64,000 nt of DNA from Xenorhabdus vietnamensis (GCF_002127535.1 NZ_MUBJ01000011.1:1-64000); one strand, 5' to 3'; counted from the first letter of the stretch, positions 16,750-27,181 are shown. A program made the numbers and translations. The notes: a model not told the origin generated them from the sequence alone.

Positions 16750-18099
16750 ATGCAATATTTCCATGAATTCCTGATGAAATTGATGGAAGTCGACCCTTTT
16801 AAAGCGGGATTATTGGCAACGATTGGAGCCATTGCCGCCATGATGGCAAACCGAGGTATCGCCGTTTTCCATGATGGCCTGCGCCCACTTTTGCCGGAAT
16901 ACCTTGAAGGCCGCATGAGCCGCAAAGCGCTTGCCGCAACCAGCTTCGCCCTGAGTATTGGCTTAGTTGTCGGCTTCGGCATTCCCTTTTCACTCACCGC
17001 CCCAATTGTGTTGGTTCACAGCCTGTTACTCGGTACAGATATGATCGGAATTTGGTGTACCAACAGCCGAAGGGGTTTTATCACTTCTGGCATCATCGGA
17101 GTCCTGTATGCCATCGCCTTACTGGCTGGTCTGCGTTCGGTGGTGGAACTGTTTTCCATGCTGCCCGTCAATTTCACCGATGATCTCAAGAAAGTGGGCG
17201 ATCCGATTGTGGCCTGTTTTGCCTTGTTCCCTGCCATGGTCGTCGGCTACCAATATGGCTATCGCAAAGGGCTTTTGGTCATGTTCACTGCATTGGCCGG
17301 CTATCTGGCAACCAAGGCTATTGGCCCGCTGAGCTTTGGCGGAATGCTTGAAAAACCTGTCAGCATTGACCCTAACGGTGCTGCACTATTGCTGTCAATG
17401 ATTGCCATGTTCTACTTTGCAATGCGTGAACGTCCCACACAATCAGCAGAACAAAAAGGTGCTAATGAAGTTTTGGTCGGTCTGTTCTCAACCCGCATAG
17501 AACGTATCCAGAAAAACAAATGGCTGTTGATCCTGTGTGGTGGCCTGACTGCTAGTGCCGCCACTATGTCCTTTAGCCTGCTGGCGGAAGGCCCTGTTTC
17601 CCTCCAATTAATGGCGCAAGGTGAGCAAACCAATGCATTACTAGTAGCACTGGCACGTGCCATTAGTTTTATTCCATTGGTGGGCACGACGGCGATAGCC
17701 ACAGGTGTTTATAGCCCTAATGGCATGAAATTTGTATTTGTGGCGGGGCTGGCAACCAACAACCCATGGCTTGCCTTTGTCGCGGGTGGTATCACCATGT
17801 TCGTCGAAATCCAGCTACTGGCAAAAATCGCTATCTGGTTGGATAAATACCCTGGTGTGAAAGCATGTAGCGGACATATTCGTACTGCGATCACCAAAAT
17901 GCTCGAAGTTGCCTTGCTGGTTGGTGCTATGATTGCCTCCAACGCCATTCTGCCAGGCATGGGCTTTATGATCGTAGCGGGTATCTACCTGCTCAACCGA
18001 ACTTCCAAACGCCCTTTAGTAGAAATGGCGATCGGTCCAATCGCAACAATCACCGTGGGCATTCTTGCAAACTTGCTCTTTCTGCTGGGAATAAAATAA
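16750..18099 (+). CDS. yhfT: inner-membrane transporter-like protein YhfT
   Basis: 449 residues (E. coli 434), ATG behind AAGGAGG. It is very hydrophobic, with roughly ten or more predicted spans separated by short loops such as NRGIAVFHDGLRPLLPEY and RRGFITSG. A cytoplasmic loop around residues 215-260 is hydrophilic (MRERPTQSAEQKGANEVLVG, with basic residues after it). It is probably the permease of the yhf pathway. YhfU lies 10 bp upstream and yhfS 3 bp downstream, so the three are co-translated. The transported compound is unknown. Confidence 0.9.
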   Translation: MQYFHEFLMKLMEVDPFKAGLLATIGAIAAMMANRGIAVFHDGLRPLLPEYLEGRMSRKALAATSFALSIGLVVGFGIPFSLTAPIVLVHSLLLGTDMIGIWCTNSRRGFITSGIIGVLYAIALLAGLRSVVELFSMLPVNFTDDLKKVGDPIVACFALFPAMVVGYQYGYRKGLLVMFTALAGYLATKAIGPLSFGGMLEKPVSIDPNGAALLLSMIAMFYFAMRERPTQSAEQKGANEVLVGLFSTRIERIQKNKWLLILCGGLTASAATMSFSLLAEGPVSLQLMAQGEQTNALLVALARAISFIPLVGTTAIATGVYSPNGMKFVFVAGLATNNPWLAFVAGGITMFVEIQLLAKIAIWLDKYPGVKACSGHIRTAITKMLEVALLVGAMIASNAILPGMGFMIVAGIYLLNRTSKRPLVEMAIGPIATITVGILANLLFLLGIK

Positions 18100-18102
18100 G
18101 AA

Positions 18103-19197
18103 ATGAAAACCTATCCATTGCAAAGCATGACGATGGCACAAGCACAACAACAACAGTTCAAGCTGGTGGATATTATCTGTCGTCACTTTCCTGGTGCTGA
18201 TTTTCTTTCGCAAGGCGATCTGGGCTTAGTCCCAGATCTCCATCAACCACGGATGACCCGACGTATTGAAGCGGTGATTGCGGAGTTTTTTGGTGCTGAA
18301 AGCGCTGCCTTTGTCAATGGAGCGGGAACAGGTGCATTGCGTGCGGGGCTGGCCGCCTTGGTCAGTCCCAATTCAACATTACTTGTGCATAATGCCCCAA
18401 TTTACCCCACGACCAAAGCGTCAATTGAACAAATGGGGCTTCGTGTCGTTCAGGCGGATTTCAATCACACAGAACAAATTGTGGCTGCCATTCAGCAATA
18501 CCAACCAGCTGCCAGCCTTGTCCAGCATACGCGCCAGAAGATATCTGACTGTTATGCCTTGCAAGAAGTTATTGACACATTGAATCAACATAACATTCCT
18601 TCGTTGGTAGATGACAACTACGCCGCCATGAAAGTGGAACAAATTGGCTGCCAGTACGGGGCATCACTTTCCACATTCTCTTGCTTCAAATTATTGGGGC
18701 CACAAGGCGTCGGAATAGTGGCAGGAAAACAAGCAATCATCGATAACCTACGCCACAGTATGTATTCCGGTGGCTGCCAGATACAAGGTTATCAGGCAAT
18801 GGAAGCCTTGCGTGGTATGGTATTCGCGCCGGTCATGCACGCCATACAGGCAGAGGTGAATGACGAACTTGTCACTCGTTTAAATCAGGGGGAGGTGCCA
18901 CAAGTAAAACAAGCCTTTCTTGCTAACGCTCAATCAAAAGTACTATTAGTCGAATTTCACGATCCTATCGCAGAAAAAGTACTCGCCGTAGCCCATACAT
19001 TCGGTGCCTTGCCTTATCCGGTAGGCGCAGAGTCAAAGTTTGAAATCCCGCCCCTGTTTTACCGTATCTCAGGCACCTTTCGCCAAACAGCCCCTACACT
19101 GGAACAACGTATGATACGCATCAATCCCAATCGCAGTGGAGCTGATACCGTTGTACGCATTTTACGGGAAAGCTGCCGGTTGAAAAATGATAAGTAA
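18103..19197 (+). CDS. yhfS: PLP-dependent enzyme YhfS (Cys/Met-metabolism/SelA-like)
   Basis: 364 residues (E. coli 361). It is a fold-type I PLP enzyme. The N-terminal half contains ESAAFVNGAGTGALRAGLAALV, the phosphate-binding region. PSLVDDNYAAMKV carries the aspartate that pairs with the PLP nitrogen. The PLP lysine is in TFSCFKLLGPQGVGIVAG. It is related to the DgaE/SelA-like ammonia-lyase group, a member of which is encoded at 42476. Last gene of the yhf operon; about 840 bp of gene-poor DNA follows. Substrate unknown. Confidence 0.92.
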   Translation: MKTYPLQSMTMAQAQQQQFKLVDIICRHFPGADFLSQGDLGLVPDLHQPRMTRRIEAVIAEFFGAESAAFVNGAGTGALRAGLAALVSPNSTLLVHNAPIYPTTKASIEQMGLRVVQADFNHTEQIVAAIQQYQPAASLVQHTRQKISDCYALQEVIDTLNQHNIPSLVDDNYAAMKVEQIGCQYGASLSTFSCFKLLGPQGVGIVAGKQAIIDNLRHSMYSGGCQIQGYQAMEALRGMVFAPVMHAIQAEVNDELVTRLNQGEVPQVKQAFLANAQSKVLLVEFHDPIAEKVLAVAHTFGALPYPVGAESKFEIPPLFYRISGTFRQTAPTLEQRMIRINPNRSGADTVVRILRESCRLKNDK

Positions 19198-20041
19198 GAG
19201 AATTGACAAAAACTTTCTTACTTATATATCCATTAATTAATATATTATTAATAATCAAAATCTTGAATACAGATAACACAATGAAAGGGCTGTAAGCTTA
19301 AAACCTCTGTACATTAATATTAAAAAAATATAACGCCTGATTATCATTTCAAAATCAACCTACAACTTTTTGTTACGAACTACATTACATAAGGTATTTC
19401 ACTTGTTTTTATTATCTACCCATAGATTTTACTTAACAATAACCAAACAGAATCAGGCGTTAATGAACTTTATTTAGTTTACATTAAGTACTAGCACTCA
19501 ACCCGAATTAGGTCAATTTATTTTATCAAAATAAATATGATTAATTTATGGTTTTTAATATAAATCATTTATTATAAATAAATTACTTAAAAAACGCCAA
19601 TTAGGCAATCCTTAAAATAATAAAAATTATTTATTATAATATTACGAATGACTTCCATTGTGGTATACATCACAAAAATATAATAATTTTAAGTTAATAT
19701 TAAGTTTTATGAATGTTTTTCTGGTTTATTTTACAGAGGAAGATAACTTATAGATATCCCTAAAAAATCCACTATCTCTGGGTCGGAAATAACATCCCAG
19801 AAAAAGAATTGAGAAACATCATCGCAATTAAATCTAAAAACCCGATAAAAAGCTTGATCAATGTTTATACCTTTACCGACATTTAGTGGAAAATGCGTTT
19901 GCCAGAATGAAAAATTTTCGTGCCATAGCAACAAGATACGACAAAATTGCACGAAATTACGCCAGTATGCTGGCACTGGCGTTTATCATTATCTGGCTAC
20001 CCATGTGGGTTGATTGAATACGACGGTTCATTCAATCGAAG
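19198..20041. other. AT-rich spacer with IS5-type remnant
   Basis: About 840 bp. The first 600 bp is very AT-rich with no gene. The end contains an IS5-family transposase fragment (19862-20017). A minus-strand frame of 81 codons at 19731-19976 is only the antisense of that remnant. Confidence 0.6.
19862..20017 (+). mobile_element. IS5-family transposase remnant (C-terminus)
   Basis: The frame reads YLYRHLVENAFARMKNFRAI (start) through ATRYDKIARNYASMLALAF to a stop at 20017. This matches the C-terminal Y-R/K-x3-E motif region of IS5-group transposases (RHLVENxFxRxKxFRAIATRYDK). Upstream coding sequence is degraded and shifted. No inverted repeats were identified. Confidence 0.75.
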
Positions 20042-22114
20042 CTATACCGATGCCGAAAAATCTCCCAATTGCCGCTCAACCAGTGTCAGGATGCTGTAAA
20101 GTGCCACAGGCTGTTGCTCCTGATTCAATACCTGCACATCCCACATCACGACACCATGTGGTTTATCTTCCGGGGTTTTCTGGACTTTCTTGATCTTCTT
20201 CTTGCAGGTCAAACGAACCTGAATGGTGTCGCCAATCTTGACCGGCTCAATGAAACGCAGATTTTCCATACCGTAGTTGGCAAGCACCGGCCCCACTGCA
20301 CCATCAACAAACAAACCCGCGGCAGCCGATACAACAAAATAACCATGTGCCACACGTTCACCAAACAGGGATTCAGCCGCCCCAATTTTATCCATGTGGG
20401 CGTAAAAATGATCCCCACTCAGACAGGCGAAATTCACGATATCTGCTTCCGTCACCGTCCGGCGAGCGGTCAACAAACTTTCACCAATTTCGAGCTGTTC
20501 AAAATACTTACGGAATGGATGTATCGGCTCTTCCTTCACTTTCGCGCCACGAACCCACTCACGACCAATTGCTGCCAACATACTTGGGCTGCCTTGAATC
20601 GCTGTACGCTGCATATAGTGTTTCACGGCACGCAAACCACCCAACTCTTCTCCTCCACCCGCACGTCCCGGCCCACCATGTACCAACATGGGCAGCGGGG
20701 AACCATGTCCTGTGGATTCCACAGAAGCCGCTTCATCCAATACCAACATACGTCCATGAACACACGCTGTCGCACGGATCACCTGTACAGCAATCTGCTC
20801 ATCTGCCGTCACCAGCGATCCCACCAAACTACCTTGTCCCATTATCGCCAACGCAATCGCCTGCTCAGTATCCTGATACGCCATTAACGTAGAAACTGGC
20901 CCAAAAGCTTCCGTACTGTGTGCTACCTGATTTGTCATTGGATCAGCACAATAGAGCAATGTTGGCGGGTAAAATGCCCCATTACTGTTGCTATTGCCTG
21001 TCAGCACCAACTGATCCAGTGAACCACCACACAAAATCTCGCAGCCGCTATTACACAATTCATTGACTCTTGCCTGCACCTCATCACGCTGTTCCAGATT
21101 AATCAACGCTCCCATGCGCACTTCCGGCAAAGTGGGATCACCGACAGTCACACCAGACAACCGTTTGATTAGTGCTTGTTTGACTGCTTCCATTTGGCTG
21201 TCTGGTACAATAACGCGCCGGATAGCCGTGCATTTCTGGCCGGCCTTCACCGTCATCTCACGGGTAACTTCCTTGATGAATACCCCAAATTCCGGCATGT
21301 CAGGCGTAACATCCTCACCTAAAATGCAGCAGTTGAGGGAATCCGCTTCCATCGTGAAGGGAATGGATTTTTCTATCAGTCGGGGATGTGCACGTAACTT
21401 CTGCCCCGTCTGTGCCGAACCGGTAAAAGTCACGGCATCCTGATAATCAAGATGATCAAACAGATCACCAATACCACCGCAGATCAATTGCAGTGATCCT
21501 TCCGGCACCAGACCGCTATCGATGATCATTTTTACCATCGCCTGCGTCAATTGGGCGGATGCCGTAGCAGGTTTGATAATCGCCGGCATACCTGCCATCC
21601 ACGTTGGTGCCAATTTTTCCAGCATTCCCCAACAAGGAAAGTTAAACGCATTGATGTGCAGAGCAACACCGGGGCGAGATGTCAGTACATGGCGAGCCAC
21701 AAACTGAGACTGTTTAGACAGTGGGATCATCTCATCTTCCGGCCACAGGGTATCATCCGGTAGCTCGCGTCCTGCTAATCCAGCATAGGAGAAAAGTGTT
21801 GCCACTCCCCCCTCAATATCCACCCAACCATCTGCACGGGTTGCGCCTGTTTCTGTGGAAATGGCATACAGTGTTTCTTTGTTGGCGAGCAGATGTTTTG
21901 CTACCGCTTTCATCATTTGAGCGCGTTGCTGGAACGTCATCGCAGCCAGTGCCTTTCCACCTTTTTCACGGGCGTACTCTAAACTTTCTGCCAATGGCAA
22001 GCCTTCAGAAGATACCTGATACAAAGCTTCGCCACTTACTGCATGATGGATGGTTCTGGTATTGCCTTGCCCATAAACCCAAGCGCCACAAATGTAACTC
22101 ATTACCTGTTGCAT
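20042..22114 (-). CDS. paaZ: oxepin-CoA hydrolase / 3-oxo-5,6-dehydrosuberyl-CoA semialdehyde dehydrogenase PaaZ
   Basis: 690 residues (E. coli 681), start chosen at 22114 ([10 protein letters not shown]) behind GGTGGAG. It is a bifunctional enzyme. The C-terminal MaoC-type hydratase domain (about 540-690, with DHFYAHMD and [10 protein letters not shown]) opens the oxepin ring. The N-terminal aldehyde dehydrogenase domain (1-525, with FTMEADSLN and [10 protein letters not shown] carrying catalytic Glu and Cys) oxidises the resulting semialdehyde with NADP. It is divergent from paaA; the 327-bp spacer carries a PaaX-like operator. Both halves appear intact. Confidence 0.98.
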   Translation of the reverse strand: MQQVMSYICGAWVYGQGNTRTIHHAVSGEALYQVSSEGLPLAESLEYAREKGGKALAAMTFQQRAQMMKAVAKHLLANKETLYAISTETGATRADGWVDIEGGVATLFSYAGLAGRELPDDTLWPEDEMIPLSKQSQFVARHVLTSRPGVALHINAFNFPCWGMLEKLAPTWMAGMPAIIKPATASAQLTQAMVKMIIDSGLVPEGSLQLICGGIGDLFDHLDYQDAVTFTGSAQTGQKLRAHPRLIEKSIPFTMEADSLNCCILGEDVTPDMPEFGVFIKEVTREMTVKAGQKCTAIRRVIVPDSQMEAVKQALIKRLSGVTVGDPTLPEVRMGALINLEQRDEVQARVNELCNSGCEILCGGSLDQLVLTGNSNSNGAFYPPTLLYCADPMTNQVAHSTEAFGPVSTLMAYQDTEQAIALAIMGQGSLVGSLVTADEQIAVQVIRATACVHGRMLVLDEAASVESTGHGSPLPMLVHGGPGRAGGGEELGGLRAVKHYMQRTAIQGSPSMLAAIGREWVRGAKVKEEPIHPFRKYFEQLEIGESLLTARRTVTEADIVNFACLSGDHFYAHMDKIGAAESLFGERVAHGYFVVSAAAGLFVDGAVGPVLANYGMENLRFIEPVKIGDTIQVRLTCKKKIKKVQKTPEDKPHGVVMWDVQVLNQEQQPVALYSILTLVERQLGDFSASV

Positions 22115-22441
22115 TTTTTTCTCCACCGATTTAAACAATGAAACAATTATCAAGTAACAGAATGCTATTTATGTATCATATTCATGATTAACAAAACCAC
22201 CCATAAAATTAACAAATCACAAACATTTGCACCTAATCACCAGTTAATATTCTTGTCACCCTCTAATAAAAATAATTAATTATCTGTTTTATAATGAATA
22301 AAAATTCATATTGTGATATGAACGACAAATACACAAATTTAGTATTTGATATTTTTGTTACTGGTTTGTAGATTTATGGTTATTAAAGTGATTCGTTTTT
22401 ATATCTTATATTAAAAAATAAGAATCATAATGGAGTCGCAT
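22115..22441. promoter_or_regulatory. paaZ-paaA divergent control region
   Basis: 327 bp, AT-rich, separating divergent paaZ and paaA. It must hold both promoters. Besides the PaaX-like box at 22385, a possible CRP site TGTGATATGAACGACA occurs at 22312-22327: perfect left half, 3 of 5 in the right half. In E. coli, PaaX, CRP and IHF act on this region. Confidence 0.55.
22385..22399 (+). promoter_or_regulatory. candidate PaaX operator upstream of paaA
   Basis: AAAGTGATTCGTTTT matches the E. coli PaaX box WWTRTGATTCGYGWT at 13 of 15 positions, including the invariant TGATTCG core. An inverted GAATCA occurs about 25 bp downstream, just ahead of the paaA ribosome binding site. Repression relieved by phenylacetyl-CoA is expected by analogy. 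Confidence 0.65.
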
Positions 22442-23365
22442 ATGACAACTGATCCACTTCAGGCAAGCTTTGATGCCAAGATAGCAGCAGACCTTTCGAT
22501 TGAAGCCAAAGACTGGATGCCTGAATCCTATCGCCAAAATCTGATACGCCAGATCGGTCAACATGCACACTCAGAAGTGATCGGCATGTTACCGGAAGCC
22601 AATTGGATCACCCGTGCCCCGACATTACGTCGCAAAGCCGTATTGCTGGCGAAAGTACAAGATGAGGCAGGGCACGGGCTGTATCTCTATAGCGCCGCTG
22701 AAACACTGGGCTGTTCCCGTCAGGACATCTACCAAAAGCTGTTGGATGGCAAGATGAAATATTCTTCGATCTTTAACTATCCCACCCTAAGTTGGGCAGA
22801 TGTTGGTGTGATTGGCTGGCTGGTGGATGGGGCAGCAATTGTCAATCAGGTGGCCTTGTGCCGCGCTTCCTACGGCCCCTATGCCCGCGCGATGGTGAAA
22901 ATCTGCAAGGAAGAAAGTTTCCACCAACGACAAGGTTATGAGGCGGTCATGGTACTAGCGAAAGGCAGCGAAGCCCAACGCGCCATGTTACAAGATGCCA
23001 TCAACCGTTTCTGGTGGCCGACATTAATGATGTTTGGCCCCAATGACAGTGATTCCCCCAATAGCGTCCAGAGCATGGCATGGAAAATCAAGCGATTCAG
23101 CAATGATGAACTGCGGCAAAAATTTATCGACAGCACCGTGCCTCAATTGGAAGCCCTTGGCATGACAGCCCCCGATCCTGAACTGACTTGGGATGAAGCG
23201 ACAGGTCATTACCATTTTGGTGAAATCAACTGGGATGAATTCTATCAAGTCCTGAAAGGACAGGGGATATGCAGCCACGAACGTCTGGAAGCCAAACGCC
23301 GGGCTTGGGAGAACGGAAGTTGGGTACGTGAAGCGGCTTCTGTTCACGCAAAAAATAGCCGCTAA
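22442..23365 (+). CDS. paaA: phenylacetyl-CoA 1,2-epoxidase catalytic subunit PaaA
   Basis: 307 residues (E. coli 309). It is the diiron subunit of PaaABCE, which epoxidises the aromatic ring of phenylacetyl-CoA using O2 and NADPH. Iron ligands are visible in [12 protein letters not shown] and [14 protein letters not shown], and the N-terminal [18 protein letters not shown] is near-identical to E. coli. I start at ATG 22442 because TGGAG lies 6 bases before it; another ATG 12 bases upstream overlaps that site. First gene of the paaA-K run; a palindromic repeat separates it from paaB. Confidence 0.98.
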   Translation: MTTDPLQASFDAKIAADLSIEAKDWMPESYRQNLIRQIGQHAHSEVIGMLPEANWITRAPTLRRKAVLLAKVQDEAGHGLYLYSAAETLGCSRQDIYQKLLDGKMKYSSIFNYPTLSWADVGVIGWLVDGAAIVNQVALCRASYGPYARAMVKICKEESFHQRQGYEAVMVLAKGSEAQRAMLQDAINRFWWPTLMMFGPNDSDSPNSVQSMAWKIKRFSNDELRQKFIDSTVPQLEALGMTAPDPELTWDEATGHYHFGEINWDEFYQVLKGQGICSHERLEAKRRAWENGSWVREAASVHAKNSR

Positions 23366-23395
23366 AAATCGTGCCGCTTAATTGCTTGCTTTATC

Positions 23396-23537
23396 TATAC
23401 CCAATGGATTTCAAGGTGCGCCGCGGCGGCAAGGGAACGAATCCTCGGGAGCATAGATAACTCTATGCTCATAACAACGGTGACCGGGATGAGTGAGCAT
23501 AGCCAACAAAGAGGCAACTTGAAAGACGAAGGGTATA
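23396..23537 (+). repeat. dispersed palindromic repeat, full-length copy
   Basis: 142 bp bounded by TATACCC and GGGTATA, with inner arms ATTTCAAGGTG... and ...CAACTTGAAAG that can pair. It lies inside the paa operon, between paaA and paaB. It is the longest of four copies in the window and the only one with both perfect ends. Confidence 0.8.
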
Positions 23538-23562
23538 AACAGTATTGAAGGGAGTGAATCTA

Positions 23563-23850
23563 ATGAACGATACCGATTGGCCACTGTATGAAGTCTTTGT
23601 CCGCAGTAAACAGGGATTGGCACACCGTCATGTCGGCAGCCTCCATGCAGCAGACGATCAAATGGCACTGGAAAATGCACGCGATGCCTACACCCGGCGC
23701 AATGAAGGCTGCTCGATCTGGGTAGTTAAATCCATCCATCTGGTGGCTTCACAGCCGGAAGATCGCGGCGCATTTTTTGAACCTTCGGAGGACAAGATTT
23801 ACCGTCATCCGACTTTCTACAACATTCCTGATGGCATCAAGAATATGTAG
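23563..23850 (+). CDS. paaB: phenylacetyl-CoA epoxidase subunit PaaB
   Basis: 95 residues, same as E. coli, from ATG 23563 behind AAGGGAG. PaaB is a small non-catalytic subunit that bridges the PaaAC heterodimers and helps the reductase PaaE contact PaaA. WPLYEVFVRSKQGLAHRHVGSLHAAD and YTRRNEGCSIWVVKS are conserved family stretches. The gap from paaA is about 200 bp because a palindromic repeat has inserted; paaC follows 11 bp later. Confidence 0.97.
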   Translation: MNDTDWPLYEVFVRSKQGLAHRHVGSLHAADDQMALENARDAYTRRNEGCSIWVVKSIHLVASQPEDRGAFFEPSEDKIYRHPTFYNIPDGIKNM

Positions 23851-23861
23851 GAGACGGAAAT

Positions 23862-24638
23862 ATGAATATACACAGCGTTTCATCACTCAATCATGCTCTA
23901 TTCAAATACGTACTTCGTCAGGGAGATACCCCATTGATTCTGGCACAACGCCTGTGCGAGTGGTGTGGACATGCGCCAGAACTGGAGATCGACCTCGCCC
24001 TGTCCAATATTGGCCTCGATTTACTGGGACAAGCACGTCATTTCCTCAGTTATGCAGCTACCCTTTCACAAACCGGGCTGAATGAAGATCATTTGGCATT
24101 TGGGCGCGGTGAGCGTGAATTCTTCAATCTTCTGTTGGTGGAACAACCCAATGGCGGCTTTAACGACACATTAGTACGCCAGTTTTTTATCGATGCCTAT
24201 CATGTCCTGCTGCATCAGGCTCTGGGACAAAGCCGTGATCCCCAATTGGCAGCCATCAGTGCCAAGTCATTGAAAGAAGTGGAATATCACCTGAGATTCA
24301 GCCGGGGCTGGATGGTTAGATTAGGGGATGGAACAGACCTGAGCCATGAAAAAATCCAGCAGTCCATCGACCAACTGTGGCGCTTTACCGGCGAACTATT
24401 CCATTGCGACGAAATAGAGCAGCAACTGGCAGAAGAAGGCATTGCCGTTGATCCCACTACCTTGCACGAACCGTGGCAGCAAATCATCAAGGAAACGTTC
24501 GCCGAAGCCACGTTAGCAATGCCACAGGAGACGCCTTATCGACAAGGCGGAAAGCAAGGACTGCATACAGAACATTTGGGATACATATTGGCAGAAATGC
24601 AGTACCTGCAACACACCTATCCCGACTGTAACTGGTAG
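23862..24638 (+). CDS. paaC: phenylacetyl-CoA epoxidase structural subunit PaaC
   Basis: 258 residues (E. coli 248), ATG behind AGGAGACGG. PaaC is a ferritin-like paralogue of PaaA that has lost catalytic iron chemistry and stabilises it as a heterodimer. ALSNIGLDLLGQARHFLSYAA, VEYHLRFSRGWMVRLGDGT and HTEHLGYILAEMQYLQ are clear family segments. It follows paaB by 11 bp. The paaD spacer that follows contains a short tandem duplication. Confidence 0.97.
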   Translation: MNIHSVSSLNHALFKYVLRQGDTPLILAQRLCEWCGHAPELEIDLALSNIGLDLLGQARHFLSYAATLSQTGLNEDHLAFGRGEREFFNLLLVEQPNGGFNDTLVRQFFIDAYHVLLHQALGQSRDPQLAAISAKSLKEVEYHLRFSRGWMVRLGDGTDLSHEKIQQSIDQLWRFTGELFHCDEIEQQLAEEGIAVDPTTLHEPWQQIIKETFAEATLAMPQETPYRQGGKQGLHTEHLGYILAEMQYLQHTYPDCNW

Positions 24639-24704
24639 TAAAAATAAATAGTAAAAATAAATAGCAAAAACGGATGGCAAAACGGATAGCAACGGGAGGA
24701 AATC

Positions 24705-25223
24705 ATGGAACAGCAATGCAATACACACTTTTATTCAGAGATTCAGCCGCCGGAAATTCACCAAATCTGGCAATGCCTGCACCAAATTGCCGATCCAGAA
24801 CTGCCTGCGCTCTCCATTACCGATCTTGGCATGATACGGGCTGTCACTCCGTTACAAAGCGGCTGGCGTGTGGCATTTACCCCAACCTATTCCGGCTGTC
24901 CCGCAACGGAATACCTGATCGGAACCATTCAGGAAACACTGACACAAGCAGGCTTTTCTCCGGTGTATATCGAAGTAAGTCTGGCTCCTGCGTGGACAAC
25001 CGACTGGATAAAGGCCGATGCCAGACAACGTCTGCGAGAATCCGGCATTGCTCCACCTCAGGGATTGGTGTGTGAAAAAACAGCGGACATAGAACCCATT
25101 ACCTGCCCGTGCTGTGGCAGTCATGAAACAGAAAAAATCAGCGAATTCGGTTCCACTGCCTGCAAAGCCCTTTACCGCTGTCGAGATTGTTTGGAACCGT
25201 TTGATTATTTCAAATGCATTTAA
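24705..25223 (+). CDS. paaD: PaaD, Fe-S assembly-type protein for the epoxidase
   Basis: 172 residues (E. coli 165), ATG behind GGGAGGAAA. It is a DUF59/MIP18-type N-terminal domain (LPALSITDLGMIRAV and TYSGCPATEYL) followed by a C-terminal zinc-ribbon with CPCC, CKALYRCRDC and a final Cys. PaaD is needed in vivo for epoxidase activity and probably helps insert the Fe-S cluster of PaaE. All expected cysteines are present. It sits between paaC and paaE. Confidence 0.96.
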   Translation: MEQQCNTHFYSEIQPPEIHQIWQCLHQIADPELPALSITDLGMIRAVTPLQSGWRVAFTPTYSGCPATEYLIGTIQETLTQAGFSPVYIEVSLAPAWTTDWIKADARQRLRESGIAPPQGLVCEKTADIEPITCPCCGSHETEKISEFGSTACKALYRCRDCLEPFDYFKCI

Positions 25224-25249
25224 TGAGGGATTTAACGAGGGAGTAGAAG

Positions 25250-26344
25250 ATGTCTACTGTTCATCAGACTCGTCATAGCTTTCACCGCTTAAGCATTGCC
25301 GCCATCGAACGGGAAACACCGGATGCCGTCACCGTCACCCTGCATATTCCCGATGAGCTGAAAAAACATTTCTGCTATCACCCCGGCCAACATCTGACAC
25401 TCAAGGCACGAGTGGGTAACGAAGAACTACGCCGCTGTTACTCGATCTGTAGCTCACCATTGGATGGTGTATTACAAATTGGCGTCAAGGCTATCTATCA
25501 GGGCCGTTTTTCAACCTTCATCAACCAGCAATTAAAAGTCGGGGACGAACTGGAAGTCATGCAGCCACAAGGCAGTTTTGGCCATCGCCCCAATACGAAC
25601 CAACAGGGGCATTATTTAGCCATTGCCGCCGGCTCGGGTATCACCCCCATTCTATCTATCATCAAAAGTACGCTGGCACTGGAACCGAATAGCACCTTCA
25701 CCCTGATCTATGGCAATCGCACCAGCCGCTCCGTCATGTTCAAAGAGGCGTTGGCCGATCTCAAAAATCGCTACCTAACCCGTTTTCAGGTGCTGTACCT
25801 GTTCAGTCAGGAAACCACCGATAGCCCTCTGTTTAATGGACGCATTGATACTGAACACCTGCACCGCATCGGCAAAACTCTGCTTAATTTTTCTCAGTTT
25901 GACCATGCTTTTCTCTGTGGGCCTGAAACCCTGTTGGACAATGCCCATACTGCGCTGGTGCAGGCAGGAATACCTGCTGAACATATCCATAGTGAACGTT
26001 TCAATATCGGGCGTACCCAAAAAGCTGCGACAGGTTCCCGTCCTGCCAATCTCACAGAGCGCAGCGAAACCCGCGTTGAGATCCACCTGGATGGTCGCAC
26101 ACTCAACATTGCTATGAATGCCGAAGATGACAGCATCCTTGATGCCGCACTGCGTCAGGGCGCAGATTTGCCCTACGCCTGCAAAGGAGGGGTATGTGCT
26201 ACCTGCAAATGCCAACTTAAATCCGGCGACGTGGACATGAGAGTGAACTACAGCCTCGAACCCGATCAATTGGCTGTCGGTTATATCTTAAGTTGCCAGT
26301 CATGGCCGAAAGGTGATGGCGTGATTGTAGATTTTGATGTCTAG
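25250..26344 (+). CDS. paaE: phenylacetyl-CoA epoxidase reductase subunit PaaE
   Basis: 364 residues (E. coli 356). It is the electron-transfer subunit: NADPH to FAD to a [2Fe-2S] cluster to PaaA. The FAD-binding motif RRCYSICSSP is near residue 63, the NADPH-binding region IAAGSGITPILSIIKS near 125-140, and the plant-type ferredoxin domain ends the protein with ACKGGVCATCKC plus a distal SCQSWP cysteine. It follows paaD by 26 bp. The short spacer to paaF contains a 17-bp tandem duplication. Confidence 0.97.
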   Translation: MSTVHQTRHSFHRLSIAAIERETPDAVTVTLHIPDELKKHFCYHPGQHLTLKARVGNEELRRCYSICSSPLDGVLQIGVKAIYQGRFSTFINQQLKVGDELEVMQPQGSFGHRPNTNQQGHYLAIAAGSGITPILSIIKSTLALEPNSTFTLIYGNRTSRSVMFKEALADLKNRYLTRFQVLYLFSQETTDSPLFNGRIDTEHLHRIGKTLLNFSQFDHAFLCGPETLLDNAHTALVQAGIPAEHIHSERFNIGRTQKAATGSRPANLTERSETRVEIHLDGRTLNIAMNAEDDSILDAALRQGADLPYACKGGVCATCKCQLKSGDVDMRVNYSLEPDQLAVGYILSCQSWPKGDGVIVDFDV

Positions 26345-26354
26345 AAGATATTTC

Positions 26355-26388
26355 GATGCCTAGAAAAGAAAGATGCCTAGAAAAGAAA
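26355..26388 (+). repeat. 17-bp tandem duplication in paaE-paaF spacer
   Basis: GATGCCTAGAAAAGAAA occurs twice back to back between the paaE stop and the paaF ribosome binding site. It looks like replication slippage that lengthened the spacer to 60 bp. Confidence 0.8.
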
Positions 26389-26404
26389 ATAGTAAGGAGC
26401 CACC

Positions 26405-27178
26405 ATGAATCAGGCGTGGATTTTATGCCACCAGCAGCAAAGAGTGCGCACATTAACCCTAAATCGACCAGAAGTACGCAATGCCCTCAGCAATGACTGC
26501 CTCGAACAACTTGTGCAGCAATTGGAACTGGCAGATGCAGATAACGGGACAGGAGCGATTGTTATTACGGGATCAACTCATTGTTTTGCAGCAGGTGCAG
26601 ATTTGAAAGAATTACAAAAACAAAGCGTTGCTACAGCCATCACTGATCTCCGGCCACAACTCTGGCAACGTGTACACAATATCAGCAAGCCCCTGATCGC
26701 TGCTGTCAATGGCTACGCGCTTGGGGCTGGCTGCGAACTGGCATTGGCTTGTGATTTAGTGATTTGTGGAGAAAACGCCCGTTTTGGTCTGCCAGAAATC
26801 ACCTTGGGGCTGATACCGGGGGCGGGGGGAACACAACGGCTCATCCGCAGTGTCGGCAAAGCACTTGCTTACCAGATGGTACTAACCGGCGAGGCTATCG
26901 ATTCCCATCAAGCCAGAGAGGCGGGGCTGGTCAGTGAAATATGCACTGATGCCATGACATTAGAACGTGCAGAGCAGATTGCACAGCGCATTAGTGAGTT
27001 TTCCCCTCTGGCACTGCGGGCAGCCAAAGCCGCCCTCAAAATCGCACAAGAAACAAGCCTGTCACAAGGGCTACTCGCCGAACGACAACACTTTGTTGCG
27101 TTGGCGGGTACAGCCGATCGTCAGGAAGGTATCACTGCCTTTCTGGAAAAACGTAAACCAATTTTCAAAGGGTATTGA
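26405..27178 (+). CDS. paaF: 2,3-dehydroadipyl-CoA hydratase PaaF
   Basis: 257 residues (E. coli 255), crotonase superfamily, ATG behind AAGGAGC. It hydrates 2,3-dehydroadipyl-CoA to 3-hydroxyadipyl-CoA in the lower beta-oxidation part of the pathway. The oxyanion-hole segment is AAGADLKEL. The catalytic glutamates are expected in GYALGAGCELALACDLV and PEITLGLIPGAGGTQR, both present. paaG follows with a 3-bp gap, so they are translationally linked. Confidence 0.96.
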   Translation: MNQAWILCHQQQRVRTLTLNRPEVRNALSNDCLEQLVQQLELADADNGTGAIVITGSTHCFAAGADLKELQKQSVATAITDLRPQLWQRVHNISKPLIAAVNGYALGAGCELALACDLVICGENARFGLPEITLGLIPGAGGTQRLIRSVGKALAYQMVLTGEAIDSHQAREAGLVSEICTDAMTLERAEQIAQRISEFSPLALRAAKAALKIAQETSLSQGLLAERQHFVALAGTADRQEGITAFLEKRKPIFKGY

Positions 27179-27181
27179 TAG

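Noticed and set aside
19731-19976. 81-codon minus-strand frame
   Set aside because: It is the antisense of the IS5-type transposase remnant on the plus strand.
20069-20892. Long plus-strand open frames opposite paaZ (up to 272 codons)
   Set aside because: They are antisense to strongly conserved paaZ, lack ribosome binding sites and have Cys/His/Pro-rich composition typical of shadow frames.
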